Assembly (NCBI GenBank): GCA_029624765.1
Contig: JARSSO010000039.1
Coordinates: forward strand, 1,477-63,063
From: Candidatus Contendibacter sp.
Lineage (GTDB): Bacteria > Pseudomonadota > Gammaproteobacteria > Competibacterales > Competibacteraceae
DNA: 61,587 nucleotides
Reading direction: 5' to 3'
Below the pieces are notes generated by a model. That model did no database searches and was not told where the DNA came from. It worked only from the letters and a program-made list of their open reading frames with translations. Positions within the stretch are counted from its first letter, which is position 1, and every line of letters begins with the position of its first letter. Positions 55,126-61,587 of this stretch are shown here, one piece after another. A program made the position numbers and the translations under genes.

Positions 55126-56318
55126 AACCGTTGCATCCAGTCCTGAACGTGGACATCGTCATCATCGGCGGCGGCATCGCCGGTCTGTGGCTGCTGGCCC
55201 GGCTGCGCCAGCGCGGTTACGGCGCCGTGTTGATCGAAAATCAACGGTTGGGCGTCGGGCAAACCCTGTGCGCGCAGGGCATCATTCACGGCGGCGTCAA
55301 ATACAGTCTGGGTGGCCAGATCGGCGATTCCGCCGCCGCCATCGCCGGGATGCCGGAAGCGTGGCGACGCTGCCTGCGCGGGGAGGGCGACCTGGACCTT
55401 CGCGCCGCCCGGCTACTGGCCGATCATCAATACCTGTGGACGACCCGCGCCCCCACCTCGCGGCTGGCGGCCTTCTTCGCCGGCAAGTTGATGCAGGGCC
55501 GCATGGAGAAGATCGCCGAGGCGGACGCGGTCGAATATCCCCCCGCGCTGCGCCATCCCCGCTTCCGGGGCACGGTGTACCGACTGGACGAGCCAATCGT
55601 GGACGTGGCCTCGGTGCTGGCGGCGCTGGCCGAACCCCATCGTGAAGCGATCATTCTCCATCAGGGACCGGCCATGCCGACGGCGGATGGGACGTTCACC
55701 CTGCGTTACCCCGGCCAGCGGACCTGGGCGATCCGGCCGGCTTACACCGTGTTCACCGCCGGCGCGGGCAACGCGGTGCTGCCGTGGACGACATTGCAAT
55801 TGCGCCCCCTGCACATGGTCATGGCGCGCGGTCCGACCCTGCTCGACCCGTTTTACGCCCACTGTCTGGGCGCCAGCGACCTGCCGCGACTGACCGTCAC
55901 CAGCCACCACGACATCGAGGGGCGACCCATCTGGTATCTCGGCGGCGGCTTGGCTGAAACGGGAGTCGAGCGCAACCGCTACGACCAGATCCAGGCGACG
56001 CGGCGGGAGCTGAAAGCGCTATTGCCGTGGGTGGACTGGTCACCGGTGGAATTCGCCACCTTCACCGTCCAGCGGGCCGAAGCGCATCAACCGCGAGGTG
56101 GCCGGCCGGCCGAACCGGGTATTTGCCGCAATGGGCGGGTACTCGCCGTCTGGCCCACCAAGCTGGCGTTCGCGCCACTGCTGGCCGAACGCGTCGAAAC
56201 CCTGTTGCACACCTTGGGCGCACGGCCCCGGCCGGTGAATTTGTTGCCGCTGGCGAACTGGCCCCGGCCGGTGGTGGCAGTCCCGCCCTGGGACCGCGAG
56301 GACCTGGAATGGAGTTGA
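55122..56318 (+). CDS. FAD-dependent oxidoreductase
   Basis: The 398-residue protein has the dinucleotide-binding [20 protein letters not shown] followed by [20 protein letters not shown], as in the D-amino-acid oxidase/glycerol-3-phosphate dehydrogenase superfamily. Substrate is unknown. It overlaps hldE by 4 bp and the aldo-keto reductase gene by 10 bp, so the three form one translationally coupled operon. The longer frame starting at 53670 runs through hldE and is not real. Confidence 0.85.
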   Translation: MKPLHPVLNVDIVIIGGGIAGLWLLARLRQRGYGAVLIENQRLGVGQTLCAQGIIHGGVKYSLGGQIGDSAAAIAGMPEAWRRCLRGEGDLDLRAARLLADHQYLWTTRAPTSRLAAFFAGKLMQGRMEKIAEADAVEYPPALRHPRFRGTVYRLDEPIVDVASVLAALAEPHREAIILHQGPAMPTADGTFTLRYPGQRTWAIRPAYTVFTAGAGNAVLPWTTLQLRPLHMVMARGPTLLDPFYAHCLGASDLPRLTVTSHHDIEGRPIWYLGGGLAETGVERNRYDQIQATRRELKALLPWVDWSPVEFATFTVQRAEAHQPRGGRPAEPGICRNGRVLAVWPTKLAFAPLLAERVETLLHTLGARPRPVNLLPLANWPRPVVAVPPWDREDLEWS

Positions 56319-57097
56319 GGCCGCTGGGCGCGACTGGTCTCAGGGTCAGTCCGCTGGGGCTGGGCACGGTGAAATTCGGCCGCAACCAGGGCGTCAAATA
56401 CCCTCGATCCTTCGACTTGCCGTCCAACCTGGAGGCGCTGGCGCTGCTGGAGCTGACCTGGGACTTGGGCATCAACCTGCTGGATACCGCGCCCGCCTAC
56501 GGCGAAAGCGAGGAACGGCTGGGTCGATTGCTGCGGCGCTGTCGGCGGGATTGGGTGATCGTGACCAAGGTCGGCGAGGAATTCCACGCCGGTGCGTCCC
56601 ATTTCGATTTCTCCGCCGCCGCTACTCGCGCCAGCGTCGAGCGCAGCCTGCGCCGGCTGGGCGTCGAGACGCTGGACATGGTGCTGATTCATTCCGGCGG
56701 CGACGATCTGACGATTCTGGAACGGGAAGGAGTATTGCCGACCCTGCTCGATCTCAAACGGGCGGGACTGGTTCGAGCCGTCGGCATGTCCAGCAAGACG
56801 GTCGTTGGCGGGCTGCGGGCGGTGGAATGTTGCGATGTGGTGATGGTCACCTACAACCTGTCCCAGCGCGAGGAACTGCCGGTGATCCGCGCCGCCCACG
56901 CCGCCGGCAAGGGCGTGCTGATCAAGAAGGGTCTGCTCAGCGGCCACCTGGATCAGGTATCGGAGGTCGACCCGGTCCGGGCCTCGTTGCGGTTGATCTT
57001 CGCCGAGCCGGGGGTTAGCAGCGTGGTGGTCGGCACGCTGAACCCGGATCACTTGCTGGCGAACGCGGCGGCGGTGGAAGGGGTGTCGGGTCGGTAA
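56309..57097 (+). CDS. Aldo/keto reductase
   Basis: The 262-residue protein is a short AKR barrel. The catalytic tetrad is visible: Asp and Tyr in INLLDTAPAYGESEERLG, Lys in VIVTKVGEEF, His in DMVLIHSGGDD. NADPH-site residues lie in the SVVVGTLNPDHL end. Substrate is unknown. The last gene of the hldE operon; overlap with the flavoprotein gene is 10 bp. Confidence 0.9.
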   Translation: MELRPLGATGLRVSPLGLGTVKFGRNQGVKYPRSFDLPSNLEALALLELTWDLGINLLDTAPAYGESEERLGRLLRRCRRDWVIVTKVGEEFHAGASHFDFSAAATRASVERSLRRLGVETLDMVLIHSGGDDLTILEREGVLPTLLDLKRAGLVRAVGMSSKTVVGGLRAVECCDVVMVTYNLSQREELPVIRAAHAAGKGVLIKKGLLSGHLDQVSEVDPVRASLRLIFAEPGVSSVVVGTLNPDHLLANAAAVEGVSGR

Positions 57098-57265
57098 CCG
57101 CCGGCCGGCGCGTCGCGCCTTCCGACGTGGATATGGATATCAATAAGATGTTTACAACCTACTGATTACAGGGCGCGGCGGAACCGCCGCACCCGGCCGC
57201 CGACGCCTGAGCGTGGACGGGAATCCAACCACGCCCGCCACCAGAAATCGGAACCGAGAACCCGC

Positions 57266-58993
57266 ATGCCTACGTTGAACTGGATCGGCAAGGAAGCCGT
57301 CGTCAAACATCACCAGGACGTGCCGTTCCGGCTGCTGGAGCCGGTGTCGGAACTTTCGCTCCCCTCGCCCCGTGGGAAAGAGGCGGGTGAACTTTCGCTC
57401 CCCTCGCCCCTTGGGAGAGGGGTCGGGGGTGAGGGCAATTTTGGCGGCAACCTGATCGTGCAGGGTGACAACCTGCACGCGCTCAAGGCGCTGCTACCCC
57501 GCTACGCCGGGCAGGTCAAGTGCATCTACATCGATCCGCCGTACAACACCGGCAACGAGGGCTGGGTTTACAACGACAACGTCAACAGCCCAGAAATCCG
57601 CAAGTGGCTGGGCGAAGTGGTCGGCAAGGAAGGCGAAACGCTGGACCGGCACGACCGCTGGCTGTGCATGATGTATCCGCGCCTCGTGTTGCTGCGGCAG
57701 TTTCTGCGCGAGGATGGCGTAATCCTTATGTCACTGGACAGCAATGAGCAGCGCCATGCAGAGCTTTTGCTCGACGAAATTTTTGGTGCAGCAAATCGCA
57801 TCGAGACCTTTATATGGAAAAAGAGCTACGGCGGCGGCGCAAAGTCAAAGCAGGTCGTCAATCTACATGAATACGTTCTCTGCTTCGCGCGTAACAAGGA
57901 ACGAGTCGGCGAAATTGAACTACCGCCAAGCGATGAAGTAAAGCGTTACTACAAGTTTCAGGATGAGAAACTTGAGATAAGAGGACCATTTAGGTTGCAG
58001 CCACTCGCCACAAACAGCATGGATGCTCGCCCAAACCTCAGATACGCAATACCCTATCAAGGTGAAGAAATTTGGCCAGAAAAACAGTGGCAATGGGCAA
58101 AGGAGCGGGCGCTTGCTGCCTTGGAAGCAAACGAACTCGTCATCAAGAAGGTTCGTGAGCGATGGTCAGTGAATTACAAACAATACCTCCGCGACTCGGA
58201 TGGTGATGAGCGAGGCTCCAAGCTCTACTCGATCATTGAGTCGATCTACACGCAACAGGGAACAAACGAACTGAAGGGCATGTTCGGCGACGGAAAGACC
58301 TTTGAGTTCCCAAAGCCACCCACACTTGTCGAAAAGTTCATCCAGGCATTTACACATCGTGAATCCATTGTCCTAGATAGCTTCGCGGGTTCCGGTACTA
58401 CAGGCCATGCAGTCCTTTCAGCCAACGCGAAGGACGGCGGCAACCGCCGTTTCATCCTGGTCGAGATGGACCCGAATATCGCCGAAAACGTGACCGCCGA
58501 GCGCATCAAGCGCGTCGCCGGCGGCTACGCCAAAGGCGCCCTCACCCCCGACCCCTCTCCCAAAGGGCGAGGGGATAAAAGCGTTGAAGGTCTCGGCGGC
58601 GGCTTCCAGTTCTGCCGCCTTTCGGCCGAACCGCTGTTCGACGCCGACGGCCAGATTCGCCCCGACGTGACCTTCGCGCAGCTTGCGGAATTCGTCTGGT
58701 TCGCGGAAACCGGAACCGGCTTCCCTCACCCCGGCCCTCTCCCAGCGGGAGAGGGAAGAACGCTATCGCCCCTGCTGGGCGTCCACGACGGCCGCGCGAT
58801 TTATCTCCTCTACAACGGCGTCCTCAAGGATCCATCGGTTGCCGGCGGCAACGTGCTCACCGGAGCCGTGTTCGACCGGCTCCCGCAGTTCGCCGGGCCA
58901 AAGGTGATCTACGCCGCCGCCAACCGCATGGGCGCCCGCGCCGGACGCGAAGGCATCACCTTCAAGCAAACGCCTTACGCGCTGGAGGTTTAA
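57266..58993 (+). CDS. Type III restriction-modification DNA methyltransferase (Mod)
   Basis: The 575-residue N6-adenine/N4-cytosine methyltransferase has the catalytic DPPYNTGNEG near residue 90 and the SAM motif DSFAGSGTTGHAV near residue 370, a beta-class order used by Mod proteins. Between them, about 57760-58430, lies the target-recognition region, visibly lower in GC than both ends, which suggests that it was exchanged. Three palindrome-derived peptides are inserted in frame: residues 29-57 (SLPSPLGRGVGGEG), about 425-436 (LTPDPSPKGRG) and about 487-497 (PHPGPLPAGEG). None touches the catalytic motifs. The partner Res gene follows after one small gene. Confidence 0.9.
   Translation: MPTLNWIGKEAVVKHHQDVPFRLLEPVSELSLPSPRGKEAGELSLPSPLGRGVGGEGNFGGNLIVQGDNLHALKALLPRYAGQVKCIYIDPPYNTGNEGWVYNDNVNSPEIRKWLGEVVGKEGETLDRHDRWLCMMYPRLVLLRQFLREDGVILMSLDSNEQRHAELLLDEIFGAANRIETFIWKKSYGGGAKSKQVVNLHEYVLCFARNKERVGEIELPPSDEVKRYYKFQDEKLEIRGPFRLQPLATNSMDARPNLRYAIPYQGEEIWPEKQWQWAKERALAALEANELVIKKVRERWSVNYKQYLRDSDGDERGSKLYSIIESIYTQQGTNELKGMFGDGKTFEFPKPPTLVEKFIQAFTHRESIVLDSFAGSGTTGHAVLSANAKDGGNRRFILVEMDPNIAENVTAERIKRVAGGYAKGALTPDPSPKGRGDKSVEGLGGGFQFCRLSAEPLFDADGQIRPDVTFAQLAEFVWFAETGTGFPHPGPLPAGEGRTLSPLLGVHDGRAIYLLYNGVLKDPSVAGGNVLTGAVFDRLPQFAGPKVIYAAANRMGARAGREGITFKQTPYALEV
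57350..57435. repeat. Two in-frame copies of a palindromic element inside mod (N terminus)
   Basis: GAACTTTCGCTCCCCTCGCC begins at 57350 and again at 57389, a 39-bp period (13 codons). The second copy continues into TTGGGAGAGGGGTCGGGGGT. The encoded peptide sits in the linker between the N-terminal extension and the NLIVQGDNL motif. Confidence 0.8.
58540..58574. repeat. Palindromic element in frame inside mod, encodes LTPDPSPKGRG
   Basis: CCCCTCTCCC followed by AAAGGGCGAGGGG folds into a hairpin. The element starts CCTCACCCCCGACCC and keeps the reading frame open, adding about 12 residues after the SAM-binding domain. Confidence 0.8.
58723..58755. repeat. Palindromic element in frame inside mod, encodes PHPGPLPAGEG
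   Basis: CCCTCTCCCAGCGGGAGAGGG folds as a perfect 7-bp stem (CCCTCTC/GAGAGGG) with a short loop. It preserves the frame and adds about 11 residues in the C-terminal domain of Mod. It uses a different member of the same repeat family. Confidence 0.8.
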
Positions 58994-58998
58994 AGCAC

Positions 58999-59217
58999 AT
59001 GAACACAAAACCGATTGAACAGGCTCGTGACGCAGATTTACGAGGCTCCCAAGCGGCGCTGCTGCGCGCTGCCCAGCGGGCGCGGCAGATTGCAGCGCAA
59101 ACGGGGACGGCAATCGTGGTCGTGCATAATGGAGTCATGGAACATATTTATCCCAGCGCACCTGGCGCGATTGACCGTGAGCAAGCCGCAACGTCCGCAG
59201 ACGGAAAACCCGTGTGA
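58999..59217 (+). CDS. Small protein between mod and res (72 residues), unknown
   Basis: The gene starts 5 bp after mod and its TGA overlaps the GTG start of res, so translation of all three is coupled. The product has a basic helical N-terminal half (AQRARQIAAQTGTAIVVVHN is the junction) followed by a short beta-like stretch ending EHIYPSAPGAIDREQ. I recognise no family. Its position suggests a conserved accessory of this restriction system, perhaps a regulator or Mod-Res adaptor. Confidence 0.65.
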   Translation: MNTKPIEQARDADLRGSQAALLRAAQRARQIAAQTGTAIVVVHNGVMEHIYPSAPGAIDREQAATSADGKPV

Positions 59218-61553
59218 GTGCTTTTGTCCCAAAAATCTATCAACAGCAAGTCCTCGACAGCGTGGAGGCGTACTTCAAGGCTTGCCACGAGCTGCCCTCC
59301 CCCTCCATCGCCTTTACCGCCACCACCGAACGGTTGTGGGATCGCGGCTTGCCCTACAACCCGCTGTCGGGCTTTCCCAAGGACATGCCGTATTTCTGCC
59401 TGCGCGTGCCCACCGGCGGCGGCAAGACCTGGCTCGCGGCCAAGAGCGTGGCGCGGGTCAACACGCATCTGCTGCGTTGCGAGCACAGCGTCATCCTGTG
59501 GCTGGTGCCAAGCAAGCCCATTCGGCAACAGACCTTGAAGGCGCTCGCGGATCGGCGGCATCCCTACCACGGCGCCTTGCGCGAGGTGGGACCGATCACC
59601 GTGATGGATCTGGAGGAAGCCAAAAGCGTCACCCGCGCCACGCTGGACACCTCGACCACCCTCATCGTCGCCACCCGGCAAGCGTTTCAGGTCGAGGAAG
59701 AAGAATGCCGCAAGGTCTACCAGTCGAGCGGCGCGCTGATGCACCACTTCGACCACCTGTCGCCCACGCAGCGCGACGAACTGTTGACCGAGGGCGAAGG
59801 CGCGGATCGCACGATTCCGCATTCGCTGGCCAACGTGCTGCGGCTGCGCCGGCCGTTCGTGATCGTGGACGAAGCGCACAACAGCCGAACGGAACTGGCC
59901 TTCGACATGCTGGCGCGCTTCCGTCCCAGCGGGGTCATGGAGCTGACCGCCACCCCCGACCTCGAACGCACGCCCAGCAACGTGCTGCACAGCGTGTCCG
60001 CCGCCGAACTCAAGGCCGAGGAAATGATCAAGCTGCCGGTCGTGCTCGAAACCGAGCCGAACTGGCAACAGTGCCTGGCCGACGCCATCGGTCGCCGCGA
60101 TGCCCTGCACAAATTGGCCGACGACGAGCGGCAAGCCGGCGGCGCGTACCTGCGCCCCATCGTGCTGATCCAGGCGGAGCCGCGCCGAGCGGGTGTCGAG
60201 ACGCTGGATTTCGAGCGCGTCCGCAACGAACTGATCGCGAATCACGGCATTCCGGCCAGCGAGATCGTGGTCGCCACCGGCGAGGAAAAGGGGCTCGAAC
60301 AGATCGACGCCGACTACAAACTCGGTATTGCCGACCCGGCGTGCCCGATCAAGTTCGTCATCACCCAGAAGGCGCTGGCCGAGGGCTGGGACTGCCCGTT
60401 CGCCTATATTCTGGTCAGCATGGCGGCCCTGCATTCGGCCACGGCGGTCGAGCAATTGCTCGGTCGCGTGTTGCGGCAACCCGGCGCAAACCACCGGCAG
60501 GCGCGGGCGCTGAATCAGTCCTACGCCTTCGTCGTCTCCCGCGGGTTTGCCGAAACCGCCAGCGCCTTGCGCGACCGTCTGGTGGCGGGAGCCGGCTTCG
60601 AGCGCCGCGAGGTGGCCGAATTCGTGACCGCGGCCAAAGCCGAGCAAGCGCGACTGGATTTGGAAGGCCATGCCGGGCGCGTGATCGTTCGGCCGGTGGC
60701 GATCACCTTGCCGGAAAAGCCGGACCTCAAAAGCGTACCGAAACCCGTGCGCGACAAGGTCGCCTGGGACGGCAAGCTCAATACGCTGACCATCAGTGCG
60801 CCGTTGACCGAAGACGAAACCGAATCGCTCAAGGCTGCTGTCACCACCCAGACGGCTGCGGCGGCCATCGTTCAAGCGGCGGAGGTCAGCCGCACGACGG
60901 CCATCGAGTTCTTCCAGACGCCCGCCGAACTCGGCGAGCGCTTCCGCGTGCCGCGGTTGGCTTTGCGGACGCCCTCACCCCCGGCCCCTCTCCCAAAGGG
61001 CGAGGGGAGTCTGTGGATGGTGTTCGACGACCCCGAAGCGCTCGACTACCCGTGGGATTTGTCGCCCTACGACGCCGCGCCCACCGCCGACGATCTGGCC
61101 GCGTTGGGCGCCGGCCTGAACGTGTCGGAGGGCGGCGAGATCGATGTCGATGGTGCGAGCGGCAAAATCGTGTCGCGCTTTTTGCCCGACCTCCAGCGCG
61201 ATCTGGGTTTGGTCTACCCGCCCGAGCATTGGGACGAAGTGCGTTTGGCGACGTGGCTGTGCCGCAACCTGCCGGAACCGTCCCTCACCCACGCCAGCAA
61301 ACGGGCTTTCGTGGCGGCCTGGCTGACCGAGTTGCTGCGCCGGGAAGGCTTCACACTGGCTCGCGCCAACCTGCAAAAATTCCTGATTCGCGATCGGCTG
61401 GAAGCGCGTATCCGGGATTTGCGCAAACGGGCGGTGAGCCGCGCGTTCCAGCAAACCCTGTTCGGAGAGGACGCCGCTTCGCGGGTCGCGGTGACCGATC
61501 TCCACGCTTTCGAGTTCCAAGCGCACGGCTATGCCCCATATGCGCCAACTTAA
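59214..61553 (+). CDS. Type III restriction enzyme helicase subunit (Res), apparently lacking the C-terminal nuclease domain
   Basis: The 779-residue protein starts at a GTG. Superfamily-2 helicase motifs are complete: PTGGGKT near residues 66-72, DEAH at 219-222, TATP at 245-248 and LGRVLRQPG for motif VI. Type III Res proteins usually continue for another 150-250 residues with a PD-(D/E)xK nuclease domain after a YAP-type turn; here the frame stops at YAPYAPT, 34 bp before the window end, so that domain is missing. The protein may translocate but not cut. One palindromic element (60972-61008) is inserted in frame after LALRTPS. Confidence 0.85.
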   Translation: MSAFVPKIYQQQVLDSVEAYFKACHELPSPSIAFTATTERLWDRGLPYNPLSGFPKDMPYFCLRVPTGGGKTWLAAKSVARVNTHLLRCEHSVILWLVPSKPIRQQTLKALADRRHPYHGALREVGPITVMDLEEAKSVTRATLDTSTTLIVATRQAFQVEEEECRKVYQSSGALMHHFDHLSPTQRDELLTEGEGADRTIPHSLANVLRLRRPFVIVDEAHNSRTELAFDMLARFRPSGVMELTATPDLERTPSNVLHSVSAAELKAEEMIKLPVVLETEPNWQQCLADAIGRRDALHKLADDERQAGGAYLRPIVLIQAEPRRAGVETLDFERVRNELIANHGIPASEIVVATGEEKGLEQIDADYKLGIADPACPIKFVITQKALAEGWDCPFAYILVSMAALHSATAVEQLLGRVLRQPGANHRQARALNQSYAFVVSRGFAETASALRDRLVAGAGFERREVAEFVTAAKAEQARLDLEGHAGRVIVRPVAITLPEKPDLKSVPKPVRDKVAWDGKLNTLTISAPLTEDETESLKAAVTTQTAAAAIVQAAEVSRTTAIEFFQTPAELGERFRVPRLALRTPSPPAPLPKGEGSLWMVFDDPEALDYPWDLSPYDAAPTADDLAALGAGLNVSEGGEIDVDGASGKIVSRFLPDLQRDLGLVYPPEHWDEVRLATWLCRNLPEPSLTHASKRAFVAAWLTELLRREGFTLARANLQKFLIRDRLEARIRDLRKRAVSRAFQQTLFGEDAASRVAVTDLHAFEFQAHGYAPYAPT
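60972..61008. repeat. Palindromic element in frame inside res, encodes SPPAPLPKGEGS
   Basis: CCCTCACCCCCGGCCCCTCT followed by CCCAAAGGGCGAGGGG is nearly identical to the element at 58540-58574. It keeps the reading frame and adds about 12 residues between the helicase core and the C-terminal part. Confidence 0.8.
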
Positions 61554-61587
61554 GGGATAAGGTATTGAAGAAGCTGTAAAAGAATAG

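Noticed and set aside
53670..56318. Plus-strand open frame of 882 codons covering hldE in another frame
   Set aside because: The first 480 codons are out-of-frame hldE sequence; only the last 398 (from 55122) form a recognisable flavoprotein.
5249..61008. CRISPR array formed by the repeated palindromes
   Set aside because: The elements are dispersed over tens of kilobases, differ in sequence and have no regular spacers.
59015..61579. Plus-strand 854-codon frame overlapping res
   Set aside because: Arg/Ala-rich out-of-frame translation; the frame at 59214 carries all helicase motifs.

Overview
The window looks like a chromosomal segment of a high-GC gammaproteobacterium. Evidence is the fused rRNA methyltransferase RlmKL, the bifunctional heptose enzyme HldE beside MsbA, PilU, YciK and a QmcA/NfeD pair. 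A class I polyhydroxyalkanoate synthase, a PduO-type cobalamin adenosyltransferase and a set of propionyl-CoA/glyoxylate (3-hydroxypropionate bi-cycle type) genes suggest a storage-polymer-forming relative of the Competibacter/Contendobacter/Plasticicumulans group. That placement is inference; no rRNA or tRNA gene was seen.

Layout. 1-3667: a large minus-strand NACHT NTPase, cut by the left edge, with lower GC than its surroundings and a C-terminal array of 49-residue repeats. 3668-4327: degenerate sequence without a confident gene. 4328-18755: a carbon-metabolism block. It holds a CitE-type CoA-ester lyase, ApbE, and the ABC transporter pair yadG and yadH, which is split by about 7.5 kb of minus-strand genes (meh-mcl-mct, two unknown genes, two adjacent class III CoA-transferases). 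A DctPQM TRAP C4-dicarboxylate transporter follows. 18764-26214: MepK-like peptidase, YbaK, RlmKL, PhaC, PduO, an extremely AT-rich spacer and a lytic transglycosylase with a long possibly structured leader. 26317-46748: ordinary housekeeping and envelope genes (DUF1285, QmcA/NfeD, YjbQ, HIT, a Trk/Ktr potassium system, NadC, YciK, PilU, aminotransferase, MsrB, Kef-type antiporter and others). 46800-50665: two secreted proteins, then a glycosyltransferase/pterin-synthase pair that looks like a pterin-glycoside operon. 50872-57097: small proteins, MsbA, HldE and two overlapping oxidoreductases. 57266-61553: a type III restriction-modification locus whose Res subunit seems to lack its nuclease end.

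How the parts work together. Mcl, Mct and Meh, plus a second lyase, fit the route glyoxylate + propionyl-CoA -> methylmalyl-CoA -> mesaconyl-C1-CoA -> mesaconyl-C4-CoA -> citramalyl-CoA -> pyruvate + acetyl-CoA. Only the C1 hydratase Mch is not visible. The CoA-transferase pair resembles succinyl-CoA:malate CoA-transferase and sits next to a dicarboxylate importer. PhaC and the adenosylcobalamin enzyme would connect propionyl-CoA to storage polymer and methylmalonyl-CoA.

The best candidates for something new are: the NACHT protein whose sensor repeats have recently duplicated at the DNA level; the CoA-metabolism island splitting yadGH; the glycosyltransferase/PTPS pair with an ExxHGH motif; palindromic repeats inserted in frame in the restriction genes; and the AT-rich block with a GC-rich leader before the transglycosylase.
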